A stretch of 64,000 nucleotides of DNA from Sulfitobacter alexandrii (GTDB lineage: Bacteria; Pseudomonadota; Alphaproteobacteria; Rhodobacterales; Rhodobacteraceae): the NCBI RefSeq assembly GCF_001886735.1, contig NZ_CP018076.1:3348001-3412000 (forward strand), in the 5' to 3' direction. Made by a program: the position numbers and the translations under genes. The notes beneath the pieces are model-generated. The model did no database searches and was not told the DNA's origin. It worked only from the letters and a program-made list of their open reading frames with translations. Of the stretch, positions 36,724-47,074 are shown piece after piece. Numbering within the stretch: position 1 is the stretch's first letter; every line of letters begins with the position of its first letter.

Positions 36724-37632
36724 ATGCTTTTTCTTGCGGGCTTGATGGGTCTGATGGCGGTAAGTGCCGTCGTGTACGTGGATATCGGCGGCGCGTCCGA
36801 GGGCGAAATCCTGTCCGGTACAGACGGGGATGATACGCTGACCGGCGGAGATGGCGACGACCAGATCGGGGCCTACGACGGCGACGACCTGGTTCATGCG
36901 GGCGCGGGAAACGACGATCTGCACGGCTCCGGCGGCAATGATACGATGGACGGCGGCACGGGCGACGACACCTTGCACGGCGACGACGGGGCGGACGACA
37001 TCCTGGGCGGGGCCGACAACGACAGCATCGCCGGGCACAACGACGACGACGTGATCCACGGCGAGGCGGGTGACGACAGCCTGATCGGATCGGCCGGGGA
37101 CGACGTGATCTATGGCGGCGCGGGCGACGACGCGCTCTTGGGCGGGCTGGACGACGATTTTCTGCACGGGGGCACGGGCCAGGACACCCTTTTCGGTGGC
37201 TGGGGCGACGACACGCTGTCGGGCATCGTGGACGACCCGCAGACTTTCGAGGTCGAGGACGGCGATGCCGGCGACTTTCTGAACGGCGGCGGCGGCGACG
37301 ACGTGATCATAGCCGGCGAGGACGACATCGTGACCGCCGGCGACGGCGCCGACCAGGTGGTGCTGGGCGACTGGATGGACGGCGACGGCCCCGCGCAATT
37401 GCTGGATTTCGACCGGCAGGAGGATTCGCTGCTCTTTGTTTGGGACGACAGCGCGGAGGACGCGGAGGAGCCTCCGGTTGCCGTGATGCCCGATCCCGAG
37501 GATTCCGACTGGCTGCAGATCGTCATGGGCGACAGGGTGCTGGCCACCGTTGCCGCCGACACAGGGCTCACCCCCGGCGACATCGCGCTGATCCCCTACA
37601 GCACGGCGCAGGATCTGGGTTTCCTGCGCTGA
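36724..37632 (+). CDS. acidic RTX-type calcium-binding repeat protein with N-terminal membrane helix
   Basis: A 302-residue protein. A hydrophobic N-terminal helix ([19 protein letters not shown]) is followed by about 13 degenerate nonapeptides of the GGxGxDxUx type (for example [29 protein letters not shown]) over residues 25–175. These should bind calcium in a beta roll. A non-repeat acidic C-terminal region of about 125 residues follows. The start is uncertain: ATG 36724 is used, but GTG 36664 in the same frame would add a basic stretch. It sits between tRNA/ribosome genes, unlike typical secreted RTX loci with transporter genes. Confidence 0.75.
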   Translation: MLFLAGLMGLMAVSAVVYVDIGGASEGEILSGTDGDDTLTGGDGDDQIGAYDGDDLVHAGAGNDDLHGSGGNDTMDGGTGDDTLHGDDGADDILGGADNDSIAGHNDDDVIHGEAGDDSLIGSAGDDVIYGGAGDDALLGGLDDDFLHGGTGQDTLFGGWGDDTLSGIVDDPQTFEVEDGDAGDFLNGGGGDDVIIAGEDDIVTAGDGADQVVLGDWMDGDGPAQLLDFDRQEDSLLFVWDDSAEDAEEPPVAVMPDPEDSDWLQIVMGDRVLATVAADTGLTPGDIALIPYSTAQDLGFLR

Positions 37633-37796
37633 TCCCGGCCCGAAGGGCGAATAACCCTTTGCCAAAGCGCGGCGATTTTCCTATACGCCCCCATCGGCGC
37701 CGAATCCCTTTCGGTGTCGGTATCTCCATGGGCCTGAGCTGGACGACATCCCGGCCTGTGCCATTCCGATCAACCCTTTCAACGAAGGAGCCCCCG

Positions 37797-38066
37797 ATGT
37801 CGATCACTGCAGAAGAAAAGACACGCCTGATCAAGGAATTCGGCGCCAAGGAAGGCGACACCGGTTCGCCCGAGGTGCAGGTTGCCGTACTCAGCTCGCG
37901 GATCGCGACGCTGACCGAGCACTTCAAGACCCACAAGAAGGACAACCACGGCCGCCGTGGCCTGCTCAAGATGGTGGCCACGCGCCGCAAGCTGCTGGAC
38001 TACGTCAAGAGCAAGGATGAGGCACGCTATCAGGACCTGATCAAACGGCTGGGCCTGCGCCGCTAA
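37797..38066 (+). CDS. rpsO: 30S ribosomal protein S15
   Basis: An 89-residue ribosomal protein with the full S15 pattern: [50 protein letters not shown] and [27 protein letters not shown]. It binds 16S rRNA early in small-subunit assembly. AAGGAG at 37785–37790 gives a strong ribosome site. An intrinsic terminator follows the stop, so read-through to pnp would be partial. pnp lies 1 kb downstream, separated by two small genes. Confidence 0.97.
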   Translation: MSITAEEKTRLIKEFGAKEGDTGSPEVQVAVLSSRIATLTEHFKTHKKDNHGRRGLLKMVATRRKLLDYVKSKDEARYQDLIKRLGLRR

Positions 38067-38091
38067 ACGCCGCGCCGCCGTTCGTCATGCC

Positions 38092-38121
38092 AAGGCCGCA
38101 CCTTTCGGGGTGCGGCCTTTT
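38092..38121 (+). terminator. intrinsic terminator after rpsO
   Basis: AAGGCCGCACC (38092–38102) pairs with GGTGCGGCCTT (38109–38119) around a 6-nt loop, followed by T residues through 38121. It lies 26 bp after the rpsO stop. Confidence 0.85.
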
Positions 38122-38199
38122 GCTTGACCGCAGTGCTTCGTTGCGAAACGGGCCATGTTTTGCCACACTCATCCAAGGGCCTGAAAAGGGCGACTCGCG

Positions 38200-38550
38200 A
38201 TGGAATACGCTTTGGACAGGGAAGAACGCATATACCTGGCCGGGGAATTCGCCCTCGGGCTTCTCGACGGTGACGAGAAGCAACGCTTCCTGCGCCTGAT
38301 GCGAACCGACCCGGACCTGCGGGCGGAAGTTGGATTCTGGCAGGAATCGATGCCGCGCATGATCCCCGACACGGACGAACGCCCCTCGCCCCATGTGTTG
38401 CGCAGGTTGAAGACAGAGCTGTTCGGTGAACCCGAAAGGTCGCTCTGGCAGGATCTGATCGCCCCGGAGAACAGGGGACTGCTGGTCGGAATTGTCGCGC
38501 TGAAAGCCGCCGTGATCGCCGCCGTGCTCTGGCTGATCCTCGGCGGCTGA
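38200..38550 (+). CDS. short membrane-bound anti-sigma-factor-like protein
   Basis: A 116-residue protein. The N-terminal 70 residues (YLAGEFALGLLDGDEKQRFLRLM…DLRAEVGFWQES) match the sigma-binding domain of RskA-type anti-sigma factors, but there are no cysteines, so no zinc-binding HxxxCxxC. One membrane helix near the end (GLLVGIVALKAAVIAAVLWLILGG) closes the protein; the periplasmic RskA domain is absent. No ECF sigma gene is adjacent, unlike most anti-sigma genes. It could restrain a sigma encoded elsewhere. The gene lies between rpsO and pnp, convergent with a small membrane protein 6 bp away. Confidence 0.7.
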   Translation: MEYALDREERIYLAGEFALGLLDGDEKQRFLRLMRTDPDLRAEVGFWQESMPRMIPDTDERPSPHVLRRLKTELFGEPERSLWQDLIAPENRGLLVGIVALKAAVIAAVLWLILGG

Positions 38551-38556
38551 GGTCGC

Positions 38557-38766
38557 TCAGGCTTGGATGTAGTCCTGCCGCAGCGCCCGGCCCAGGTAGC
38601 CGGTCAGCAATACCGCGGTGACGACTGTGGCGCCCAACGCCGCCCCCAGTACAAGGCCGTCACCCTCGAACCCGTTAGCGCCCATGATGACACCAAGGGT
38701 CAGCAAAGGAATGTGCGACAGGGCAAAGCAGACCAACTGGATACGCCTAACGGAATTCTCTGACAC
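38557..38766 (-). CDS. small two-helix membrane protein, unknown
   Basis: A 69-residue protein starting at GTG 38766, which follows a GGAGGG ribosome site; the upstream in-frame ATG at 38844 lacks one. It has two hydrophobic helices (about 9–27 and 37–58) joined by a short loop GANGFEGDG. No family is recognised. It is convergent with the anti-sigma-like gene. Confidence 0.6.
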   Translation of the reverse strand: MSENSVRRIQLVCFALSHIPLLTLGVIMGANGFEGDGLVLGAALGATVVTAVLLTGYLGRALRQDYIQA

Positions 38767-39095
38767 TTTATCGCTCCCTCCGTCGGGTGGATCGTGAACG
38801 AAACACCGGCCCGAGGCCGATATTTCTGGCCGCAAGAATCGCAAACTCTAGCGTGTATTGCAACTGCCCTTTCCCGCACGCGCCGGATTTTGCGCGGGGT
38901 CCGGCCGCTTCGGATCGGTGGTTTCGTGACACGGAATCGCAGGACAGCTCTTGCTTCCATTCCCGCGCGAAACCTTGTAAGGGCGACAAATCTGAAAGCC
39001 GGCGCCCGGACTCCAGCGCCTGACAAAGAAGATACCGGAGTCAGAGGGAATTCGCCCTCTATGCAATGGCCCGCGGGCCAACACAGGATACGTAG
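38767..39095 (+). promoter_or_regulatory. pnp leader region with two tandem hairpins
   Basis: This 329-bp gap holds the pnp promoter and leader. A weak promoter candidate is TTGCTT (38951–38956) and TTGTAA (38975–38980), 18 bp apart. Close to the gene, AGAGGG/CCCTCT (39043–39060) and the perfect 14-bp palindrome TGGCCCGCGGGCCA (39067–39080) form adjacent hairpins, ending 15 nt before ATG 39096. In E. coli, a pnp leader hairpin is cut by RNase III for autoregulation; the same role here is inference. Confidence 0.5.
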
Positions 39096-41231
39096 ATGTT
39101 TAACGTAACGACGAAATCAATGCAGTGGGGCGAGGAAACGCTCACGCTCGAAACTGGAAAGGTGGCCCGCCAGGCGGACGGGTCCGTGATTGCCACGCTG
39201 GGCGAAACCAGCGTGATGGCCAACGTGACTTTTGCACGCCAGCAGAAGCCCGGTCAGGATTTCTTTCCGCTGACCGTCCACTACCAGGAAAAATACTATG
39301 CCGCCGGCAAGGTGCCGGGTGGCTTCTTCAAGCGCGAAGCGCGTCCGACCGAAAAGGAAACGCTGACCGCGCGCCTGATCGACCGTCCGATCCGCCCGCT
39401 GTTCGTCCCCGGCTTCAAGAACGAAGTGCTGGTGATGTGCACCGTGCTCTCGCACGATCTGGTGAACGACCCCGACATGGTGGCGATGATCGCGGCCTCG
39501 GCTGCTCTGACGCTGTCCGGCGCGCCCTTCATGGGTCCGATCGCAGGGTGCCGCGTGGGCTTTGAGGATGGCGAATACGTCCTCAACCCCACCGTGGACG
39601 ACATGCAGGATCTGCGCCTGAACCCCGACCAGCGCCTCGACCTCGTGGTCGCCGGCACCAAGGAAGCGGTGATGATGGTCGAATCCGAAGCTTACGAGCT
39701 GTCGGAAGAGGAAATGCTGGGCGCGGTGAAGTTCGCTCACGAGCAGATCCAGCCGGTGATCGACCTGATCATCGACCTTGCGGAAGAGGCCGCCAAGGAA
39801 CCCTTCGATTTCCAGCCGGTCGACTACTCAGACCTCTACGAAGCCGTGAAATCGGCGGGTGAGACCGAGATGCGCGCGGCGTTCGCCATTGCCGACAAGC
39901 AGGAACGCACCGCGGCCGTCGCCGTCGCGCGCGAGACGATCAAGGAAAAGCTCACCGAAGAGCAGCTGGAAGACGGGAACCTCGGTTCTGCCATGAAGAA
40001 GCTCGAAGCTTCGATCCTGCGCGGTGACGTGGTCAAGACCGGCAAGCGTATCGACGGGCGCCGCACGGACGAGATCCGTGACATCGCGGCCGAAACCGGC
40101 GTCCTGCCGCGGACCCACGGGTCGGCGCTGTTCACGCGCGGCGAGACCCAGGGCCTGGTCATCACCACGCTGGGCACCGGCGACGACGAACAGTTCATCG
40201 ACGCGCTGCACGGCAACTTCAAATCGAACTTCCTGCTGCACTACAACTTCCCGCCCTATTCGGTTGGTGAAGTCGGGCGTGTGGGCCCTCCGGGACGTCG
40301 CGAGATCGGTCACGGCAAGCTGGCATGGCGTGCCCTGCAGGCGGTTCTGCCCGCGGCGACCGACTTCCCCTATACCATCCGTGTCGTGTCCGAGATCACG
40401 GAATCGAACGGCTCGTCCTCGATGGCGTCGGTCTGCGGCGGTTCGCTGTCGATGATGGACGCGGGCGTTCCGCTGAAATCGGCCGTGGCCGGTGTGGCGA
40501 TGGGCCTGATCCTGGAAGAGGACGGTTCCTACGCGATCCTGTCCGACATTCTGGGTGACGAGGACCACCTCGGCGACATGGACTTCAAGGTCGCGGGTAC
40601 CGAAAACGGCATCACCTCGCTGCAGATGGACATCAAGGTCGCGGGCATCACGCCCGAGATCATGGAGAAGGCCCTCGCGCAGGCGAAAGATGGCCGGATC
40701 CACATCCTTGGCGAGATGAACAAGGCACTTTCGGGTGCGGCGGACTTCTCGGTTCACGCGCCGCGTATCGAGACGATGCAGATCCCGACCGACAAGATCC
40801 GTGAAGTGATCGGATCGGGCGGCAAGGTCATCCGCGAAATCGTCGAAGTGTCGGGCGCGAAGGTCGACATCAACGACGAGGGCATCATCAAGATCGCAAG
40901 CCCGAACGGCGACGCGATCAAGAAGGCCTATGACATGATCCATTCCATCGTGGCCGAGCCCGAAGAGGGTGCGGTTTATACCGGAACCGTGGTCAAGATC
41001 GTCGACTTCGGCGCCTTCGTGAACTTCTTCGGGAAGCGTGACGGTCTGGTGCACGTCAGCCAGATCGAGAACCGCCGCCTGAACCATCCGTCGGATGTTC
41101 TGAAGGAAGGCCAGGAAGTGAAGGTCAAGCTGTTGGGCTTCGACGATCGTGGCAAGGTCCGCCTGTCGATGAAAGTCGTCGACCAGGAGACCGGCGAAGA
41201 GATCAAGAAGGAAGAGAAGGTCGAGGACTGA
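39096..41231 (+). CDS. pnp: polyribonucleotide nucleotidyltransferase (PNPase)
   Basis: A 711-residue phosphorolytic 3'-5' exoribonuclease with two RNase PH domains ([33 protein letters not shown] in the first; [14 protein letters not shown] and [13 protein letters not shown] in the second), a linking helical domain, a KH domain (about 562–620, [20 protein letters not shown]) and an S1 domain (about 628–696, [20 protein letters not shown]). It degrades mRNA with the degradosome. Length is typical. Its stop is followed by an intrinsic terminator. Confidence 0.98.
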   Translation: MFNVTTKSMQWGEETLTLETGKVARQADGSVIATLGETSVMANVTFARQQKPGQDFFPLTVHYQEKYYAAGKVPGGFFKREARPTEKETLTARLIDRPIRPLFVPGFKNEVLVMCTVLSHDLVNDPDMVAMIAASAALTLSGAPFMGPIAGCRVGFEDGEYVLNPTVDDMQDLRLNPDQRLDLVVAGTKEAVMMVESEAYELSEEEMLGAVKFAHEQIQPVIDLIIDLAEEAAKEPFDFQPVDYSDLYEAVKSAGETEMRAAFAIADKQERTAAVAVARETIKEKLTEEQLEDGNLGSAMKKLEASILRGDVVKTGKRIDGRRTDEIRDIAAETGVLPRTHGSALFTRGETQGLVITTLGTGDDEQFIDALHGNFKSNFLLHYNFPPYSVGEVGRVGPPGRREIGHGKLAWRALQAVLPAATDFPYTIRVVSEITESNGSSSMASVCGGSLSMMDAGVPLKSAVAGVAMGLILEEDGSYAILSDILGDEDHLGDMDFKVAGTENGITSLQMDIKVAGITPEIMEKALAQAKDGRIHILGEMNKALSGAADFSVHAPRIETMQIPTDKIREVIGSGGKVIREIVEVSGAKVDINDEGIIKIASPNGDAIKKAYDMIHSIVAEPEEGAVYTGTVVKIVDFGAFVNFFGKRDGLVHVSQIENRRLNHPSDVLKEGQEVKVKLLGFDDRGKVRLSMKVVDQETGEEIKKEEKVED

Positions 41232-41256
41232 TCCTCCATTCCTCCTGAAAAGACCG

Positions 41257-41289
41257 AAGGCCCCTGCGCGATGCGCGGGGGCCTTTTGC
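41257..41289 (+). terminator. intrinsic terminator after pnp
   Basis: AAGGCCCCTGCGC (41257–41269) pairs, with one T·G wobble, with GCGCGGGGGCCTT around a three-base loop, followed by a T run. It lies 26 bp after the pnp stop. Confidence 0.85.
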
Positions 41290-41390
41290 GTTGCGGTACG
41301 CCGCGCCCCGAGACCGGGATTTCCGCATTTGCCCTGTGGCCCGGTCGGGTTATGTTGAGCGGAAATATGGACCGCGCGTGAGGACGACAC

Positions 41391-41951
41391 ATGGCATTGA
41401 TGAACCGCCGCCACCTACTGATGACCGGCGCCGCCGCGCTTCTGGCCCCGTCGGCCGTTGCAGCCGCCGAAGGTTACCAGATTCCCAAGCACATGCAGGC
41501 ACGGATCGTGCGCATCCGCGACGGTTTCGCCCCCGGCGAGATCCACGTCGATCCCGGTCAGTTCGCGCTTTACTGGACGCTCGATGGCGGCAAGGCGATC
41601 CGCTATCCCGTCGGTATCGGCAAGGAGGGGCGTTATTACTCGGGCACGTTCCGCGTGGGCCGGAAGGCGGAATGGCCGCGCTGGACGCCGACGAAGAACA
41701 TGATCCGCCGGGAGCCTCATATCTACGCCAAGCATGCCGCCGGGATGCCGGGCGGAGGACCGAACCCGCTGGGGGCGCGCGCGCTGTACCTTTACAACGG
41801 GGGGCGCGATTCCCTGCTGCGCATCCACGGCACCCCGCAGCCGGAGAACGTCGGGCGCGCGGTGTCGAACGGCTGCGTCAGGATGATCAATGCCCATGTG
41901 ATCGACCTGGCCAATCGCGTGCCGAACGGCACCCGCGTGGTGTTGCACTGA
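41391..41951 (+). CDS. L,D-transpeptidase (YkuD domain)
   Basis: A 186-residue exported protein. RRHLLMTGAAALLAPSAVAAA looks like a twin-arginine-like signal peptide. The YkuD domain follows, with the catalytic motif HGTPQPENVGRAVSNGCVRM, where His and the SNGC Cys form the active site. Such enzymes make 3-3 crosslinks in peptidoglycan or attach proteins to it. The gene starts after the pnp terminator and is followed by a glycosyltransferase gene 20 bp downstream. Confidence 0.92.
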   Translation: MALMNRRHLLMTGAAALLAPSAVAAAEGYQIPKHMQARIVRIRDGFAPGEIHVDPGQFALYWTLDGGKAIRYPVGIGKEGRYYSGTFRVGRKAEWPRWTPTKNMIRREPHIYAKHAAGMPGGGPNPLGARALYLYNGGRDSLLRIHGTPQPENVGRAVSNGCVRMINAHVIDLANRVPNGTRVVLH

Positions 41952-41971
41952 CCCGCGGGGGTCTGCCCCGG

Positions 41972-42679
41972 ATGCAATCGCTGATCATCCACATGGCCGG
42001 GCCGGGCGCGCGGGCCGACAACGTAGCACGCCTGTGCGAGGTCTTGCCGTCTGCCCGCATCGTGCCGGCCGTGAACGGACGCGAGGCGCTGGCGCAGGGC
42101 GGTGTCGCGGTCCACAGCGGCGACCGGCACGCGCCACGCTACCCCTTTCCCCTGTCGCCGGGAGAAGTGGGGTGCTTCCTCAGCCACCGCAAATGCTGGC
42201 AGGAGATCGCGGACGGGTCGGAGCCTTTCTCGCTGATTGCCGAGGACGATCTAGTAATCGACCGGCCGGTTTGGGACCGGGCGCTGGCGTTGATCGAGGC
42301 GGAAGCGACCGAGGACAGCTTCATCCGCCTCCCGGCGAAGAACCGCGAGACACCTGCTGCGGTGCTTGCCGAGGACACGGGGACCGCGCTGTTCCTGCCA
42401 CGGGAGGTCGGCCTCCAGACGGTCTGCCAGGTGGTCGGGCGCGCGGCGGCGCGACGGTTGCTGGCCGCGACGGACGAGATGGATCGTCCGGTCGATACGA
42501 CGCTGCAGATGCACTGGATCACCCGACAGCCGGTACACAGCGTCTGGCCCAGCGGCGTCGGCGAGATGCCGGGTGCGTCGACCATCCAGAAACGAACCGG
42601 TGCAGGCGGCAAGCTTGCGCGGGAATTGCGGCGCGCGATCTACCGGGCGCGGATCAGGGCACGACCGCAGCAGGCCTGA
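41972..42679 (+). CDS. glycosyltransferase family 25-like protein (LOS/LPS)
   Basis: A 235-residue protein resembling GT25 galactosyl/glucosyltransferases of lipooligosaccharide synthesis: LSPGEVGCFLSHRKCWQEI, the SLIAEDDLVID acidic nucleotide-sugar region and a HWITRQPVHSVWP end. No membrane helix. The start at ATG 41972 is preceded by a poor ribosome site, but the frame further upstream lies inside the transpeptidase gene. It may act on surface polysaccharide. It is convergent with a small NTF2-like gene, 12 bp apart. Confidence 0.8.
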   Translation: MQSLIIHMAGPGARADNVARLCEVLPSARIVPAVNGREALAQGGVAVHSGDRHAPRYPFPLSPGEVGCFLSHRKCWQEIADGSEPFSLIAEDDLVIDRPVWDRALALIEAEATEDSFIRLPAKNRETPAAVLAEDTGTALFLPREVGLQTVCQVVGRAAARRLLAATDEMDRPVDTTLQMHWITRQPVHSVWPSGVGEMPGASTIQKRTGAGGKLARELRRAIYRARIRARPQQA

Positions 42680-42691
42680 ACGGCGGCGAGG

Positions 42692-43102
42692 TCAGGACAG
42701 CGCGTCCTTGAACTTCAGAAAGGCAGGATCCCGTGCGACACGGGCGTTCATCGCGTCCCGCAGCGCGCCCACCGACTTATGAGGGCGCATCACCACTTCG
42801 AAATGTGCGATCAGTCCGGCCTCATCGAGGGTGACGAGGTCGACCCCCACCGCGTCGAACTCCCCGATCTTGCACTGGAATTCCAATGCCCAATCCCGGC
42901 CCTCGCCCATGATGCGGCGATAGCGGAAGTCGGTGAACACCTGTCCCACATGGCCCAGCACAGCAGCGACGGCATCACGGCCGGTCCATGTCTTCCAGTA
43001 GGTCGGCGGCAGGAAGGTCACGTCGGTCGCCAGCAAAGGGGCGATGGCGTCGTGATCGCCCGAGGCGACGACGGTCTGCATTTTCTCGATCGTGGGGTGC
43101 AT
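42692..43102 (-). CDS. NTF2/SnoaL-like protein
   Basis: A 136-residue soluble protein of the NTF2-like fold: IEKMQTVVASGDHDAIAPLLATDVTFLPPTYWKTWTGRDAVAAVLG is the typical cone-entry pattern of SnoaL-like polyketide-cyclase/isomerase relatives, and VDLVTLDEAGLIAHFEVVMRP completes the sheet. No catalytic Asp/His pair can be assigned with confidence. Function unknown; it may bind a small hydrophobic ligand. It stands alone between convergent and divergent neighbours. Confidence 0.8.
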   Translation of the reverse strand: MHPTIEKMQTVVASGDHDAIAPLLATDVTFLPPTYWKTWTGRDAVAAVLGHVGQVFTDFRYRRIMGEGRDWALEFQCKIGEFDAVGVDLVTLDEAGLIAHFEVVMRPHKSVGALRDAMNARVARDPAFLKFKDALS

Positions 43103-43162
43103 TCGCGGGGCTCGCTACGACGGGTGGGTTGAAAACGCAGTCTACATCTGAGACGGGAAGGA

Positions 43163-43810
43163 ATGGAAACGGAATATGACCCGCCACAGGCGCCGCTGGC
43201 GATCCTGCACGAAGATGCGGAAGTGCTGCTGGTGGACAAGCCAAGCGGCCTGCTGAGCGTGCCGGGCAAGGGCCCGCATCTGGCCGATTGCCTGCTCGGA
43301 CGGGTGCAGCAGGTGTTTCCCGACGCGCTGCTGGTGCACCGGCTGGACCGGGACACGTCGGGCGTGATGATCTTTGCCCTCACGCCCCATGCTCAGCGGC
43401 ACCTCGGCCTCCAGTTCGAGAAACGCATGACGCGCAAGACCTACGTGGCGCGGGTCTGGGGCGTGCCGGAGGACACCTCCGGCAGAATCGACCTGCCTCT
43501 CATCGTCGATTGGCCGAACCGCCCGCGCCAGAAGGTCTGTCACGACACCGGCAAGCCCGCGTTGACCGAGTGGAAGCGGATCGGGGACGATGGCGAAACC
43601 GCCCGCATCCGGCTTTTCCCGAAGACGGGCCGCAGTCACCAGTTGCGGGTGCACATGTTGAGCATCGGGCACCCGATCCTGGGGGATCCCTTCTACGCCA
43701 CCGGTCCGGCGCGCGACTATCCCCGGCTGATGCTGCACTCGGAGGAATTGCGCTTCAACCACCCGCAGGGCGGGCGGTCCACCAAGGTACGGTCAAAGGC
43801 GCCTTTCTAG
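43163..43810 (+). CDS. RluA-family pseudouridine synthase
   Basis: A 215-residue pseudouridine synthase without an S4 domain. The catalytic Asp62 lies in HRLDRDTSGVMI, preceded by VLLVDKPSGLLSVPG; RLFPKTGRSHQLRVHML and the GDPFYA segment are also present. The single-domain length and HRLDRDTSG resemble RluA itself, which modifies tRNA and 23S rRNA. Target not determined. It is flanked by a GT11 gene (convergent, 25 bp). Confidence 0.9.
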   Translation: METEYDPPQAPLAILHEDAEVLLVDKPSGLLSVPGKGPHLADCLLGRVQQVFPDALLVHRLDRDTSGVMIFALTPHAQRHLGLQFEKRMTRKTYVARVWGVPEDTSGRIDLPLIVDWPNRPRQKVCHDTGKPALTEWKRIGDDGETARIRLFPKTGRSHQLRVHMLSIGHPILGDPFYATGPARDYPRLMLHSEELRFNHPQGGRSTKVRSKAPF

Positions 43811-43835
43811 CGCCGTTTGCCGGACATCCGGTGTG

Positions 43836-44678
43836 TCAGCCGATGGGAATCCAGTCGTCCGGCAGGATGTCGGGATTGCGCTGGTGATCGTTGGCGAACC
43901 AGCGGGCGGGCGCAGCGACCCGCCGGCCCGCGTGGGGGTTCAGCCACGCAGACCACCAGCTGAAGGTGGAATTGGCGATGACGTTGTGCTGGCACAGCGA
44001 CATCAGGCGCATGTCCTCGTGCGCGGTGGCCCGTCCGTTGAGGTCGACCACCACCTTCTCGAACGGGATGGAGAGATTGTCGCGCGCCCAGTCGGGATCG
44101 TCCGAAAAGACGAAGACCGTCGGCGACACAGACAAGCCCTCGGTCACGGCGGCCAAGGCCGCGTCATAGTAAGCCTGGTCGCAGACGGCGGTCGCCCCGA
44201 GCGCCACGTAGTCGCCCCGCCGGACGTGCAGAGCGACGGAGGGACCGCTGGCAATCCGGTCCGCCATCGCCGCGTTGGCGGGCGACATCTGCGGCACCAT
44301 GGTAAAGACGTCGCGCAGGTGATCCTTGATCCCGGCGAAGTATGTTTCGCTTTGCCAGTAGCCGTGAAGGTAGCTTTCGTCTCCCCATGTTTCGAAATCG
44401 GGATCGTATCCCAGCCCCTTTTCGCGCCGAAGACGCGGGGTTCCGCCAAGGTAGCGCCACAGGGTATAGGCGACCGGCCGGCGGCGGCGGTCTGGCGGCA
44501 GGTGGGCGGGCGCCACCACCGGCAGGTTGAAAATGCTGGTCAGATTGCCCTGGCCCTTCTCTTCTGCCCGGCGCGGATCCAGCGCAACCGGCACCTTCAG
44601 GCGAGCGGCCAACTGCGCCGCCGCGGCGTACTGGAACATCTGATTGCCGAGAAAGCCGTGCAGCCGGGTATAGATCAT
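43836..44678 (-). CDS. alpha-1,2-fucosyltransferase-like glycosyltransferase (GT11)
   Basis: A 280-residue GT11 enzyme: RLHGFLGNQMFQYAAA at the N-terminus, the HVRRGDYVALGATAVCD nucleotide-sugar motif in the middle, the SDDPDWARDNLSIP region and the NSTFSWWSAWLNP motif near the C-terminus. These match prokaryotic alpha-1,2-fucosyltransferases, which add fucose to surface glycans. No fucose-synthesis genes are nearby, so donor supply must come from elsewhere. It is divergent from a FkbM methyltransferase gene, 77 bp apart. Confidence 0.88.
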   Translation of the reverse strand: MIYTRLHGFLGNQMFQYAAAAQLAARLKVPVALDPRRAEEKGQGNLTSIFNLPVVAPAHLPPDRRRRPVAYTLWRYLGGTPRLRREKGLGYDPDFETWGDESYLHGYWQSETYFAGIKDHLRDVFTMVPQMSPANAAMADRIASGPSVALHVRRGDYVALGATAVCDQAYYDAALAAVTEGLSVSPTVFVFSDDPDWARDNLSIPFEKVVVDLNGRATAHEDMRLMSLCQHNVIANSTFSWWSAWLNPHAGRRVAAPARWFANDHQRNPDILPDDWIPIG

Positions 44679-44755
44679 GGGTGCCTTTCGCCATTGCCTT
44701 GGGGCTTTCTATGCGAAAGATTGCGCCTTGCGCCAGATGCAAAGGAACCCCGGCC

Positions 44756-45421
44756 ATGTCGATCTCGAGCGAACTGCACAAGATTTGGAAGCTCGCCACG
44801 GATCCGGAGTTCCGCGCCTACAAGCGTCAGGTGCGCGCCTTTTATGCCGCGCAGGGGCGGGGTACGCCGGAACGGTACCAAGGGTTGAAGCCCGGTGACA
44901 CCGTGCTTGACGTGGGTGCCTATCGGGGCGACTGGGCCGAACGGATGACGACGCTCTACGGTGTGCGGGTCCATTGCTTCGAGCCGCATCCAAGGTTCGC
45001 GCGGCATCTTCATGACCGTTTCCGGGAACGGGAGGACGTAGCGGTCGAGGGTTATGCGATGGGCCGGTCGGCAGGCGTGCTCAAGCTGTCGGACGACGAG
45101 AACGCCTCCTCTGCCCTGGTCACCTCGGGCGACCCGGTCGAAGGCGAGGTCCGCCCGGCATCGGAGGTTTTCGACACGCTGGGCCTCGATCGCGTCGCCT
45201 GTATCAAGATGAACATCGAAGGCGGGGAATACGATCTGCTGCCGGCGATGATCGACGCGGGGCTGATGCCGCGCGTCGACCGGTTGACGGTGCAGTTCCA
45301 CCGCTACGGACCCGAACAGGAAGCGCAACGCGACGCCATTCGCGCCGACCTGGCCCGAACGCACCGTTGTGCGTGGGAATACCCCTTCATATGGGAGGAA
45401 TGGGTGCGTCTAGACGCCTGA
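44756..45421 (+). CDS. FkbM-family methyltransferase
   Basis: A 221-residue SAM-dependent methyltransferase of the FkbM type, with motif I DTVLDVGAYRGDWAE, FEPHPRFARHL at the acidic loop, and the family segment IKMNIEGGEYDLLPAMIDAG. I start at ATG 44756, which has AAAGGAA upstream; the frame is open earlier without a ribosome site. FkbM-like enzymes often methylate sugars or glycolipids, consistent with the GT11 gene next door. A strong bidirectional terminator follows. Confidence 0.85.
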   Translation: MSISSELHKIWKLATDPEFRAYKRQVRAFYAAQGRGTPERYQGLKPGDTVLDVGAYRGDWAERMTTLYGVRVHCFEPHPRFARHLHDRFREREDVAVEGYAMGRSAGVLKLSDDENASSALVTSGDPVEGEVRPASEVFDTLGLDRVACIKMNIEGGEYDLLPAMIDAGLMPRVDRLTVQFHRYGPEQEAQRDAIRADLARTHRCAWEYPFIWEEWVRLDA

Positions 45422-45437
45422 TCGCGCCCCGGCATGA

Positions 45438-45464
45438 AAAGGGCCGCCCCGGGGGCGGCCCTTT
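45438..45464. terminator. bidirectional intrinsic terminator between fkbM-like and aldehyde dehydrogenase genes
   Basis: AAAGGGCCGCCC (45438–45449) and GGGCGGCCCTTT (45453–45464) form a 12-bp perfect stem with a 3-nt loop and A/T runs on both sides. It lies between convergent stops at 45421 and 45483 and can serve both. Confidence 0.85.
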
Positions 45465-45482
45465 CGTCGGATGTGAGCGGGC

Positions 45483-46922
<1,440 letters not shown>

Positions 46923-46949
46923 TGGAAAACTCCTTGTTGTTCTGGCGGT

Positions 46950-46962
46950 CAGGGTGACCCTG
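46950..46962. promoter_or_regulatory. small palindrome in the ALDH/peroxiredoxin divergent promoter
   Basis: CAGGGT-G-ACCCTG is a perfect 6-1-6 palindrome, 28 bp before the aldehyde dehydrogenase start and 113 bp before the peroxiredoxin start. Two direct GGGCCTGC copies follow at about 46986–47002. It could be an operator shared by both genes; no regulator can be named. Confidence 0.3.
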
Positions 46963-47074
46963 CCCGGTTCGGCGCTACTCTGTCAGGGCCTGCGGGGGCC
47001 TGCAAGAGAGGGGATGGAAACTCCTGATTTAATCCTTACCTTAGGGGAAAGCAGAAATTCACCCGGAGGATATC

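Noticed and set aside
36800..37250. Regular GGCGACGAC-type DNA repeats that could look like a CRISPR or minisatellite
   Set aside because: They are codons of the calcium-binding nonapeptides in one open frame, with irregular spacing and no spacers of constant length.
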